From positions 39,229,709 to 39,293,708 of the forward strand of contig CP141146.1 of assembly GCA_035235625.1 (NCBI GenBank): a stretch of 64,000 bases of DNA, read 5' to 3'. The notes beneath the pieces are model-generated. The model saw nothing but the letters and a program-made list of their open reading frames with translations, was not told the DNA's origin and did no database searches. Of the stretch, positions 50,678 through 62,232 are shown in pieces. This stretch comes from Saururus chinensis (lineage: Eukaryota; Streptophyta; Magnoliopsida; Piperales; Saururaceae). Each line of letters begins with the position of its first letter. Position 1 is the stretch's first letter. Both the position numbers and the translations under genes were made by a program.

Positions 50678-51401
50678 GGGTCTCTTTGGATCGGTGAAAA
50701 TCGAAAAAAAGAGAAAGAGAAAGTGAATCCCGTTGAAAGAGAAATTATGAGATTCTTAAAAATTTCTCATCGTTTGGTTGTACAAATGATGTTAGAGAAA
50801 ATTGATAATGACGGTGGTGGTTGTAGTGGCAGCGGTAGTAATGGCAGTGGTGGTAGTGGTGGCAATGGTGATGACGGTGGTGGTTGTGACAGCGGCAGTG
50901 GTGGTGGCGGCGGCTGTGATAGTGGTAGCAGCGGGGGTAGTGACAGTAGTAGTAGCAGTGACCATGGTGGTGGTGGCGACAATAAAGGTAGTGATAGTGG
51001 TAGTAGCGGTGACAATAGTGGTGGTAGTGGCAGTAGTAATGGTGATGACGGGGCTGGTGGTGATAGTAGCGACTGTGGTAGTGGTGGTGGTAATGGCAGC
51101 GGTGACGGTGGCAGAAATAGTGGTGATAGCGGCAACAATAGCGATGGTGGCAGCGACAGTGGTAAAGGTGGTAACAATAATGGTGGCGGTAGTAGTAACA
51201 AGATATAAGTATTTATTACGATGATTTTCTCCCAAAAACCATGGAATGACGGGTGAAAAGTTTTTGAGCCAAAATTTCATCTATTTTATCTTAGTTTGCA
51301 CTTTAGTTTCTCTTTTTCCGTTACACAAAACAGTAAAAATTGGGGGATTTTAAGAAGAATTTTTTTATTTTCCCCACTTTTCACCGATCCAAAATAAACC
51401 C
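50678..51401. mobile_element. Harbinger/Tourist-like MITE, 724 bp
   Basis: The left end is GGGTCTCTTTGGATCGGTGA; the right end, inverted, is GGGTTTATTTTGGATCGGTG. Both continue with AAAA. TAA flanks both sides (50675-50677 and 51402-51404), the 3-bp target duplication expected of PIF/Harbinger elements. No transposase is present; the interior is mostly the trinucleotide-type array at 50805-51197. Confidence 0.82.
50805..51197. repeat. GGT/AGT/GGC trinucleotide-type array
   Basis: About 390 bp made of GGTGGT, GGTAGT, GGCAGC and GATGAC-type triplets. One frame gives a Gly/Ser/Asp/Asn-rich run, the opposite strand gives Leu/Pro or Thr/Ala runs; all frames stay open simply because of composition. 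I do not regard it as a gene. It lies inside the MITE. Confidence 0.9.
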
Positions 51402-51404
51402 TAA

Positions 51405-54400
51405 ATACAAATGCATAAAAGACAACTTTCAAATTGCAACATTTTCACCTTCTGTTAATAGCGTATAAAGGGAAGCTTGATCTACTTTCCTTGCTTAACC
51501 AGGAAGTATTGTATTTGGAAGTAGTGTAATTAAATTATAATCTTTCATGGGATTTTAAACTGAATGTCAAAAGTAGGGTTAAAAATATGGATAAACTTGA
51601 CCAATAAATAAATTCTTTAAAAGCTTATAATTAGATTATCATCATATTAGGCGACATATAATGAATATGGCTAAAACGACATCTCAATGTATAGGTTCAA
51701 TTATGTCAATGGTTGTGCATGATTTTTAGGCCATGGGGAGGCACTAAGGACAAGGTGATGACAAATGTTGATAAAGATGAATCTCATGTATGGGATTTGC
51801 CTCTTGGTATTGTCAAGGATGACTCAACCAAGATTGTTGGTGGGTGGTCTGCTGGTCAATGGCTGCAATTCTTTTGGGTGGACAGGAGAAGATTGACGGT
51901 TGAGCGTGTGTTCAGAGAAGGGCCACGGAAGAAATCAAAGTAGGAAATAAAGCTACTGAACAGTTAGCTTAGCCAGGCATAAGAGTCTTGAGGAGAAAGA
52001 TGGCAGTTGCGTGAAGGAAGAGAAGTTGTCCCTTCAGAGACAATGTTAGTAGTGCACATTCTGTAGGTAGCTGATTCATATTGTTGTCAGATTGGGGCTG
52101 CTTTGCTTTGGGAAGCAGTTTCTAAGTATTCCACTGACAATGTGCCAAACTTCAAGAAACATACATGGCCCTTTATCTACGAGATAAAAGGTATACATAA
52201 ACTCATGAAATTTCTTGGCCCACCAGAACTACTATTTGGGCCCATACACTCTGCTCGGGTTACTGATTTGGACTCATCATCACAAGCCTATTTTTAGTGG
52301 GAAGTATTTTTATATTTTACTTTTACAATGAGCTCAACTCAAGGACGGTAAGATCAACGGAATATATACTGGCATATATTAATATAAGTAATATTTATGT
52401 TAATATGCATTAATATATGTGCCGTTGATGTTAAAAATGAATATTTTACATATGCTCTTTATGTTTGGCTCATAGTGAGCGAAGCATGAAAAATGCTTCT
52501 TATCTAGTGATATAAGAAGCAAAAGGTTCCCAATCTTAAAACGGAAATTTAGGCATGTAAGCAAACATTAGTTTGATAATTAACCACACTCATATTACAT
52601 CTCTCCCACTTGTGATGCCACCAGTGGACTCCTTAAAAAAGTTGTTTCAACTCATTTCTTGTTGACTTAGAAGTGGGGCAACAGAACCTAGAAATGGCTG
52701 GCTGCCATAGTTACTCATGGAAAGGTAAGCATTTTCTCTCCTTTGGCTATTATGATGTTGGGCTGAGGGGTGGCAACCATGCCACAAGCAAGAGGAGTCA
52801 GGAACTGAAAATGAAAGAATGGCAATAGCCAACCATTGACTTGAGTTGATATCGCTCTTGTTTCAGCCTCTTTCCCTCTCCATTCATTCTGTCGTTCAAG
52901 CAGCATTCATGGGGAAGGAAATGGCAACATCACAAATAAAGCCACACAGGATAATGAAGCTTTTGTGTTACTTGAAATAAGTTATTTCCCCCAGTGAAAG
53001 AGCTACGAAACCCCTCGTGTCTTGGAACTCTTGCGCAAGGCACGCCACAACAAAAGCATAAGTCCCATGGGACCTGTTTATCATGACGTGCAGCAGGATA
53101 CACTTTCTCGGCAAATACCTCATATAACGAAAATGTTCATTAGGCAACCGTTGTTTGGGAATAACTTAAGCTGTTAGGAAATCAATTATTAATATATTTA
53201 GAGGATGTATAGCCACTAAAGCTACAGCTACAGCTACAGCTCCCTGACCATCATATTATGGTTTTGGCCACTTTTAAGACAGCCAGGGAGCCAGAGCTGA
53301 GCTTTGACTAATTTTTTTCATACGTTTATTTCAAATTTTAATATTACCAAATGATGCCTAACACTTTTGTTGTTAGTGTTGGAGTTTGCTGCCTAATTCT
53401 ATAGAAGTGCACCACCCTTAACCTCTGAAGACCAATACAGGAAAGCCATGAACTTAGGAACAACAAATACAAACACGAACAGAACATACATTCCACAAGA
53501 ATAATTAATATATGGAGGGTGGAGACACAGGAAGAAAGATACTAGATAACAACAAAAGCGTACTCTGATCCTAATCGAACCACACATTTATATATTAGAA
53601 AGTGGGTTAAAACACACCTTTAAGTGAATGAGAATTACATGTTATATTTGTAAATTAGTTGAAATGAATAAATAGTCCAACATCGCTTAGAAGATGGAGA
53701 CGGTGTTGGTATGTAAGGCATAAGTTAGGCCCTACAAGATGAGTCTTTAGGCTATCCTATTTTTATAGAGGAGATATATGTTGGACCCATGTACATAGGT
53801 AGGCTAACCCACATTCGTACACTGCTGATTAGGTTAAGTTGGGCCAACAAGATAATTATTTTTAGAATTAATTCTTTTGATATTTTTTTAATAAAAAATG
53901 AGTCCGATTTTTACTTAATGTCCGCTTGTTTGAATAGGACTAGTTGTCTTTAACAGGATTTTTGGTGTTCTATAAAACACTAAAAAATCTTTTTTTGTAT
54001 CATCCAAAAGCTGAAATTTCCTACTATCTTCTATAAGAGTGATTGCACATGAGTGGTTTATTGCAAACACTGTGTGAAAGTGCTTCTATAGTGTCTGGTA
54101 GATCATCTTATCTTGGGAGACAGACGCCCAAGTAATCCTAAGTATTATTAGGGAGGATGTAATTATGTCTTAAGGATAGAATATTAAACACTTAATTCCA
54201 TCTTCGAACTTTTGAGTTTTTGAAAGTTTCCTTAATCGCAACAATTACTAAGGTACAAAAATAACACCATATAGGGCAGTTTAGGTGTAGAATTATTTAA
54301 AAATAAAATTATTATTTTTTGGAATTAATTTAATCGATTCAACATAAAATTAGAATCAAGATTGGTAATGAAATTTTTTAGAATAAATTTGGGTAGAACT

Positions 54401-55477
54401 TCTAACTCATTTCTAAAACTTTTAATGATCTTAACTTTCTCCCCCAAACTTAGATATGCACATTCTTTGTATTGTTGCACTCATATTGACAAACCCTATC
54501 AAACAAGACCTACATTGGTAGGTTATCTTAAACTTTTTAAAAGGGGACCACCCATATAGTACGTTTCTTGAGGCTAAGATCAATATGATGGTAGCATTTG
54601 AAAAACAGCGAAATCCAAAATTTTGAAACATGAGGTTGGGACCTGGAATTAGCTAGGTGATTTAGTGATTCCATCAAAATTGAGTCCGAATCTTCTGTTT
54701 GAAGGAATTTTTAATTTTGCACTTCTTCCATATCCAACCACAACTTCATTGAATCGGGATGAAATTGCGGCAAAATCCTTGGAATCTGAGAGGAATTCTA
54801 TACCCAAACAACCAATGTCATAAAAAAGGTATGCACAATTTTGCAGAACCAAACATTCCAATGTGAAACATTAAAGAGCCTATTCTAGCATCAATTAGTT
54901 TGACTATAACTTTTTTTAACAACTTGTGGTGTTTGAACCTATTTGACATAATTCTACGCATTTTCAAAAGTGTAAAATTAATAAAACACCTAATTAAGTT
55001 TGGCATTGGACTAAATTAGAAGTAAATTCTTGATTAACAAAGGTATGGAGTCTTTATTGGGGGGTTGGGGGGGAGCAAAAGAATCATTCCTCACTATATA
55101 ACAAAAGGAAGTTGATATTCCTACTCTATGTTCTTTACACTAAAACCCTACTCCAACCTCTAATTAGATAAAAAAGGTGAGTCACATCTACAATATAAAT
55201 ATTTACTTTTTCCTATCCAATTAAAGGTGGAGTAGGCTTTTAGTGTAGAAAAATTGGAGTAAGAATATCATTTTCCATAGCAAAATGACTAACTCAAGTA
55301 CCACACTTAGCTTGAGCCATACTCCCTAAGTCCTATAGTAAAAACTCCATTTGATTTTTAAAAAAGAACTAAAATTAGTGTCCATTTTAAAAAACAAAAT
55401 AAAACTAATAATGTGGGGAAAATGGAATAGAAATCATTTTACAATTAGATTGTTGCACACCATTCAATATTAGCCTT
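51405..55477. other. No gene recognised
   Basis: Mainly AT-rich sequence. Two short plus frames (51713-51943, containing HVWDLPLGIVKDDSTKIVGG; 52103-52297, containing LWEAVSKYSTDNVPNFKKHT) have a coding-like look and might be remnants of one gene, but I cannot place them in a family. A stretch at about 53670-53840 starting AGTCCAACATCGCTTAGAAG resembles a widespread plant repeat; its type is not assigned. A GCTACAGCTACAGCTACAGC simple repeat is at about 53219. Confidence 0.4.
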
Positions 55478-55480
55478 TAA

Positions 55481-57521
55481 GAACATCTCCAACGTTGGAC
55501 ACCAAATCCTTGTGGCATCCTGTGTGTTCTATCTAATGAGTATATGCAATCGGGGCACCATTTTAGATGTAGAAATGACCCCCTCTACCCCACCCCACCC
55601 CCTTTACCCTCATTTATTAGATTTACCATTGGGAGGGGTTTATTTATTTATTTTTTACTTTATACCTTCCTTTCTCCTTTTTTTTTTTTTTTGTTGGGCC
55701 ACTTTTTCCTTTTTCTCTTCATCTATAAAAATTCACCTCTTCCACTTCTATTTTCCATTTATATCAAGTTGTGTTTTTTATTTATTTTGTTCTCTTTTTC
55801 TCTTTCTTCTCAATATTATTCCACACATGTTCTCTTATGAAGATTTTAAAAAATTTGGAACCCATGTTCCTCAATCTCCACAAAAAAAAAAGCTCAAGGT
55901 GTCGGTTTCAACGTGGAAGAAGATGTCATTCTTGTAAGTTCATGGCTCAATATTAGCATATACGCCATGCATGAAAATGAACAAAAACCCAAAACTTTTT
56001 GGGACCAAGTGGTGGAATACTATCATGCCAACAAGCAATTTGAGAGTGACTTGTCACAGGGTAGCAAAGCGGACTATCCGTGACACATGCTAAGGCGCAC
56101 ATATGTGTGAAAGTGTTGTATAGTAAGTGTATATGTATTGTGAGAACTGCACATAGTGTTGCACACTTTGTATGTAGGCGTTGCGGGGAAGGCCCTCAAC
56201 ATTGCACAACATGTATGCGCAACATTGCGTAGAATCATAGTTGGCTATGTTGGGATAGATGGTTGGCTAGCACATGTTTGGAGACTTAAGATGTCCCCCC
56301 CCCTCCCCCAAATAGTGTTGGAGAGTCCCTTGGAGTGTTTTAGAGCTATTTGGCAAACTTTGAAGAAACCATGCCCGTACAACCACTTTGGTTGCCATTC
56401 TAGTAGAATGAGAAAAATCTCTTATGCTATATAGGAGGACATGATGAGCTGAAATAATAAGCTGTTGGTATGATGCCTAGCCTTGTAACCGGTTGTCTCA
56501 TATGACAATGAAGGCTTGTTGTGTTGCTAGCTATCATGCAAGAGCTTCGTCCGCTGGGAGATGGGGCTCTCCAATCTACGAGGCAACCGTCCGGCTAACT
56601 CGCTTAGGAAATGTCCTGGCACATTCACACATCCGCCTTGGGATGAGTTCATTGTTTAGCTTTGCGGGCTAGACGCTTAGTCGAATGGCACGAGACCATG
56701 ACCTTAACGAGAAATGCTCACTTGCTTGGTTATATGGCCTTGCGAGTGCCGCACGGTAGGCATTTCCTGGGTGCCTGCGTGACATACCGTTCCTCCAAGA
56801 TGCTAAAACAACGTTAGAGCAAGATTCAAGCAAATGCCAACAAATTTTGTGGATGTCTTGCATTTGTGAATTCTAGAAACCAAAGTGGCACACATAAATA
56901 AGACAATGTAAGGCTATATTTAAATGTTAATTATATATAATTGTAATATTACCTTCTCTAAATTTAACTGAGTTATATTAATTTTCAGATTGTATATGCA
57001 AAGAAAATGTATGAAGATTTATATGTATTAAAATTCAACTTGGACCATGCATGGAATTCATTAAGGCATTAGCTAAAGTGGGTGCAATTGCAAGAACATA
57101 AGGACATGAAGGCACCTTTCAAAAGATCAAAAACTTCTTTATTTGTCAATTGCTCCTTATCTTCTAATCCAACGTCTCCCACACTAGTATGTATGATCAC
57201 TATTTAAGACCACTAGGGAGGAAAGCTGACAAAAGAAGAATGAAAGAAACAACTATTGTTAAATCTGTACATGTTAGCCAACCTTATCCAAAAAATACGA
57301 GAAAATAAAAAAGAAAGAGATAAAAGAAAGATGACACTTCTTAATGAAAAAATTGAGCTAAGATAAACAGAAGTTTGAACAAAAATGAGCAGACAATAAA
57401 GAGGATAATAATATTAAAATAATCATGAATTTGTGGGTCTTCATTTTGCCACAGGCAAATGGAGATGTCACTCGAGCACCAAAGACCACCATTAGAGATG
57501 AGACCACCATTAGAGATGCTC
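55481..57521 (+). mobile_element. PIF/Harbinger-like element, 2.04 kb, non-autonomous
   Basis: The left end is GAACATCTCCAACGTTGG and the right end, inverted, is GAGCATCTCTAATGGTGG. Both are flanked by TAA (55478-55480 and 57522-57524). It contains a decayed ORF1-like protein (Myb/SANT-like, next entry) but no DDE transposase. The right end carries a small duplication (ACCACCATTAGAGATG twice, about 57486-57518). Confidence 0.75.
55826..57290 (+). pseudogene. Harbinger ORF1-like Myb/SANT protein, split and decayed
   Basis: After a frameshift in an A10 run (about 55882) the frame reads VGFNVEEDVILVSSWLNISI, then KPKTFWDQVVEYYHANKQF, a Myb/trihelix-like domain. Plant databases often label such proteins glutathione S-transferase T3-like, and they are linked to Harbinger transposons. 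It stops at about 56082. The matching C-terminal part appears about 0.9 kb later: LDHAWNSLRH-stop-LKWVQ (about 57040-57085), then RPLGRKADKRRMKETTIV (about 57205-57260). The gap 56085-56990 is either a large intron or an insertion. In full elements this protein works with the transposase in binding DNA. Confidence 0.78.
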
Positions 57522-57524
57522 TAA

Positions 57525-59654
57525 GTGCGCTCAAATCATTTTCTACAACCTTGTTGTTTCTCGTTCTCTATGTGCGTTTGTTACAAAGTGTTGGAATCAG
57601 TTTGAAAGTCATTGGGACTTGCTTCCTGCCAATGTATGAAACTGGTAATGGGTGGGGTAAGCATTCATTCTTTACCTTTGCATGGAGTGAACCCAGTGAT
57701 GAAGACGATCCCACTTGCATTACTTGGGTCCATGGGTCATATTCATTTTTAGCAAAATTTTCTGTAAACAAGGAAGAACAAAAGAACCAGAAGTCTTAGG
57801 AACCTCCAGATAATCCATGCTTTGATTGTTGTTGGCGGGTCGCGGGCAAAAAAACCTCTTTAGCGCGTCAACAGGGCATGGGGGCTCTAGCTCGGTGGAT
57901 GCAAGCAACATGTTTGAAGGGAATCCGTGAGAGGGATGTTTTGCTATAGAATGGGGTGATCCGAAGCTATGAACGCTTGTTTCACATGAGACCTTTGCGC
58001 TCTCTATTAGCTCAAGGCTTTCTGGAGGTGGAGGAGATAAGCAAAGCAATGCTGAAGTAAAAAACATGTAGATAAAAAAACTTTGGTAAGTCCCATTGTA
58101 AAGCTCAAGCCCGAACAGGATACAATGCTAACCATGTATTTCACCACTCACTAAATGACCCATCACCATGTTTTAACCTTCGTGTATTATACGCTATGCC
58201 AAAATAAACCGCCAAAATCATGTGCAACGCACACAAATAATTTTCTACCGATAGCGCCAGCCCGCACAGAATACTCTAATAGGACTCGGGATAGGCTGGC
58301 CAGTCGGGATCCTATTTCAACTGACCTGATGATCAAAGTAAAGGCTCGTGGAACACATCCTGAAAAAAATTCAGAATAAATTTTTTCTAGAATGCTTTTA
58401 TATGTACCTCAAATCCTTAATAACCTTCTCAAAACCCCACCTCACTCAAATATTCATCAAGGCAGTTTATGGGGTTATTTAGATACTAAAAAGATTGTTA
58501 GGTGCATGTGAACACATTCTTTTTTTATGGGCAATAAGTTTAAAAATGTTTTCACGACCGGCTCCATCGTGACCACGTATGGAGTATGGTCAGGCTAGAC
58601 ACATCCCAATAAGTTTCCAATGAGAGAACGCGTGGACCCTGGTCAGGCTATATGCGTCCCAACAAATTTTTAAGTGAGAGACACACCCAAATATGGGATT
58701 TTTTTTAGAAATAGACTCAACAAATATTGAAAATACAAAAATAGGCCAGGAAAAATAATTTTGCACAATTAGACTTACGCACGCTCGACTTTCCCACACA
58801 TGCACTTGAATTGCCGATAATACCCTTAGGCTATATATATAAAAAGAGAAAAGCCCTCATCGGAGATGAAAAGATCCGACAGCGGCTCCCTCTCCGGGAG
58901 CTGCCATCCTCCTCTCTTTCTCCCTCGTCTCCTCCATCTTCTCCTAGATACGGGAGCCGCAGTCCTCCTCTCCTCCTCCCCTGTCTCAACCATCATCTTC
59001 TCCTAGATATGGGAGCTGTCATCTGCTCCTCGTCGTTTCCACATCCTCTCCGTCCAGTAGAAGAAGGTCCCTCGTTTGCTTAGATCATGCATTGGCACGA
59101 TCGAACCCAGTTCATCTGTCGTTGCAAGGTGATCGGAAAATGGCTACAAAGTGAAGATGCATGGCGGGTTTGAGGTGTGTATTTTTTGAAATATTGCTTT
59201 GTTAGAATCCGAATATAGGTTACAAAGATATTTCTTTATATTGAGTATATGTAATATGTGTAGTTCGTGAGTGTGCAATGTTTAGCTAAAAGCAGGGTAA
59301 TTTGTGTTTAGTTTGATTTTTACTAACATAGGGGTGCAGATTTGGGGTCTTGTGACTTGGCTGAGTAATGTTAGTTTGTGCTAAAAAATATATAGTTTGT
59401 GAAATATTTAGTTATATAGTTTATGCTAAAAAATATATGAGATAAAAGAGATTCAATATCTGTTTTCTTTGGATTTGGTTGTTTGCTACAATTTCCCATC
59501 AAATGGGTGGTCTGATTGTATCAATTGGGTATGTAATGTATGGTTGTATTTTGATAGTTTATGATGGATTGTGTTCTTTCGGGGTTGTATAATAAACAAA
59601 TTAAGGGTAAAAGAAATGGATTATGTATTTTGCTTGTATGTTTAGATTAACTAA
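57525..59654. other. No gene recognised
   Basis: Low-complexity and AT-rich intergenic sequence. At about 58925-59040 two imperfect copies of CATCTTCTCCTAGATAYGGG followed by a CTCCTC-rich tail form a short tandem duplication. A related pair of TGACCC/GTCAGGCTA...GTCCCAA(T/C)AA lines is at about 58585-58670. No protein homology noticed. Confidence 0.4.
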
Positions 59655-60830
59655 TGATTTGATATGATACCTAGCGAGGAGGAGACAATTAGACCTAGTT
59701 TACATGGGTAGTACATAGTTAACTGATACATCCTAACTATTATTTGGTAGAGGGTAGGAGGGTATTATTTGTTGAAGTACATTGCGTGGTCATTAGATTT
59801 AAGCAAGATAGATTGAAAATGTAGGTTTTCATGATGTGATCCGATATCTAGTAAGGAGGGAACCATATGACCTATTTTTTATGGGCAAATCAAAGTTAAT
59901 TGATACAGCCTAGCTGTTGACTAGTATATGGTAGGATGCTTAAGTTTGGCCAAGCATATTTAGAGGTAATTAGATTCTAGGAAGATAGGTGTAGAAGGTA
60001 GGTTTAAATGGTGTGATTTGATATCTAGCAAGGAGGAGACCACATGACCTATAATATATAATTTAAACAAAGTTAACTGATCAAATAAACTGTTGACTGG
60101 TAGATGGTAGGAGGTTTTTTATTTTTTGAAGTACATTGTGTGGTAATTAGATTTGCTCAAAATGGGTTTACAAGGTAGGTTTGAATGATATGATTTGATA
60201 TATAACGAGTAGTATACCATATGACCTAGTAGATAAAAGAAAACAAAGTTAACTAATACATCCTAACTGTTGACTGGTAGATGGTAGGAGGCTTATATTT
60301 TTTGAAGTACATTGGGAGGTCATTAGATTTGTGAAAGTTATGTTTACATATGGGTGGATAAACAAGAGTGTTATTAAGTAAAAATGTCAACTTTATCTTA
60401 TGTGTTTTTCTTAGTTAGTATGCTTGTAATATGTTTTAATAGATGGAAAGTAAGTAAATGAATATATATGTTTTGTTGTTAGGGTAAGTAAGAAGAATAT
60501 ATGTAATTAGTTTTACTTATGAGTATGATGTGATCTAATATCTAGCAAGGAGGAGACCAAATAACTTAGTTTATATGGTTAAAACAAAGTTAATTGATGC
60601 ATCCTAACTGTTGACTGGTAGATGGCAACTAGTAGATGGCAGGAGGCTAATATTTTTGAAGTACATTGGGTGGTCATTAGATTTGTGCAATTTAGGTTTA
60701 CAAGGTAGGTTTTAATGATGTGATCTAATATTCAGCAACAATGATACCATATAACCTAGTTTATATGGTTAGAAGGTAAACTGATTTCGATTAAATGTTG
60801 ACTGGTAGTTAACTAATTTCGACTAAATCT
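59655..60830 (+). repeat. Tandem repeat, period about 176 bp
   Basis: Units start at about 59655, 59832, 60008, 60184, 60527 and 60716 with TGATGTGATNTGATATCTAG, then GGAGACCATATGACCTA, AAAGTTAACTGATACATCC, TGACTGGTAGATGGTAGGAG and GAAGTACATTG...TCATTAGATTT. Spacing between the first four is 176-177 bp. An unrelated segment (60350-60525) interrupts the array. Two more units occur at about 61436 and 61604. Confidence 0.87.
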
Positions 60831-60956
60831 ATCTCTTCACTTCACCGCATTACACTTATATCTCACCTCCCCAAGACATGCGAGGGGCAGCGGTGGAGAA
60901 GCTAGAGAAGAGAACAAGTCGGTGGAGGCCAACGTCAAGGTGTTGGACAGCTTCAC

Positions 60957-61320
60957 AATGTATAGATTGATTATGTTAGATCAAAAGATGGGATGGATTT
61001 GGAGAGCAAACATTTTGCATATAACAAAGTTTCTTCATTAGGCATTGGTGGTGGCAGGTGGAAGTATAAAACAATCATTATTATTGGCTTAGATGATGAA
61101 GTTGTTAAATCTGAGGTGGGAAGCATAGATATGGATACACCATATCTATGCTTCCCACCTCAGATTTTACATCTTCATCGTCCGAGTCAATATTTATGAT
61201 TGTTTTATACTTCCTCTTGCCACCACCACATCCTAATGATTAAATTTTGTAATGTGCACGACTCATTGCTCTCCAAATTAATTACATTATCTGATCCAAA
61301 ATAATCACTCTGTATAATCA
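60957..61320. repeat. Long inverted repeat (hairpin 1), arms about 180 bp
   Basis: Around a centre at about 61141, AATCTGAGGTGGGAAGCATA followed by GATATGG is mirrored by CCATATC and TATGCTTCCCACCTCAGATT: 28 perfectly paired bases with a 5-nt loop. Pairing continues outward with mismatches through GGAAGTATAAAACAATCAT, GGTGGTGGCA and TTTGGAGAGCAA on the left and their complements on the right, for about 180 bp per arm. Confidence 0.88.
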
Positions 61321-61844
61321 ACAAAAGAAAATGTATGAACATATTGCCATATATTGCCAACATCGAATCATATGCCGCACATAATAAAGTTAATGATATT
61401 TTGTAAGAATATATGTAATTAGTTTTACTCAAGAGTATGCTTTGTTCTCATACTTATGGATGAGGAGACCATATAACCTAGTTTATATGATTAAAATAAA
61501 GTTAACCTAATACGGGCTACCTAGTGACTGGTAGATGTTAGTAGGCTATTATTTGTTGAAGTACATTAGTTTTGAGCAAGATAGGATTACATGGTAGGTT
61601 TCAATGATGTGATATGATATTAGTGAGGATGAGACCATATAACCTAGAGTATATGGTTAAAACAAAGTTAATTGATACTGGCTAACTGATGATTGGTATA
61701 TGGTAGGTGGTTGATATATTTCGAATTAAATTTTGGCTTATTAATTTTATTATTGATTTAAAGGGGCAGCAAAGGAGAAGCTAGAGCTGATGAACATGTC
61801 GTTGGAGTCCGATGTTGAGGTGCCGGCCAGCTTCGTTGTGGATA

Positions 61845-62200
61845 GCGTGATTATGCTAGATAAAAAGATGGTATAGACTTGGAGAGCAATCATTCTGCAC
61901 ATAACAAAGTTTCTTTGTTAGGCGGTGGTGGTGGCATGTAGAAGAAGAAAATTATAATTATCATTGACTCTGATTTTGAAGATGCTAAATCTAATGTGAG
62001 AAATGATATGTTATACAATCATGAAATAACTCAGTGATAGTATAACATATCGGTTCTCACCTTAGATGTAGCATCTTCAGAATCCGAGTTAATGATAATT
62101 ATAGGTGTGTACTTCTTTTTCTTGCCACCACCACCTCCTAATGATTAAACTTTGTAATGTGCATGACTTTGCTCTCCAATTCAATTATATGTAATCATAT
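61845..62200. repeat. Long inverted repeat (hairpin 2), homologous to hairpin 1
   Basis: The left arm includes TTATCATTGACTCTGATTTT and GAAGATGCTAAATCTAATGT; the right arm carries the complements ACATCTTAGAT-like and CATCTTCAGAATCCGAGTTA. The centre pairs as TATGTTATA/TATAACATA around a loop of about 25 nt. The outer arms share GGTGGTGGTGGCA, AACAAAGTTT and TTGGAGAGCAA with hairpin 1. It is more diverged than hairpin 1. Confidence 0.8.
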
Positions 62201-62232
62201 GCCGCACATGATAGAGTTAATGATATTTTGTA

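Larger units (their letters stand above)
60494..62232 (+). repeat. Higher-order tandem repeat, two units of about 0.83-0.91 kb
   Basis: Unit 1 (60494-61404) and unit 2 (61405-62232) have the same order of parts: AGAATATATGTAATTAGTTT, then two 176-bp-type repeats, then GGGGCAGCRRWGGAGAAGCT followed by GTCGGTGGAGGCC-type sequence, then a long hairpin, then ATCATATGCCGCACAT...AGTTAATGATATTTTGTA. The shared arrangement shows a duplication of the whole block. Confidence 0.8.

Noticed and set aside
50723..51280. Gly/Ser-rich 161-codon frame and opposite-strand Leu/Pro and Thr frames
   Set aside because: They are translations of a triplet-type array inside a MITE; several frames are open at once.
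53660..53840. AGTCCAACATCGCTTAGAAG block as a small LTR (TRIM-like) element
   Set aside because: I could not find a second terminal repeat or target duplication; similarity to a common plant repeat is only an impression.
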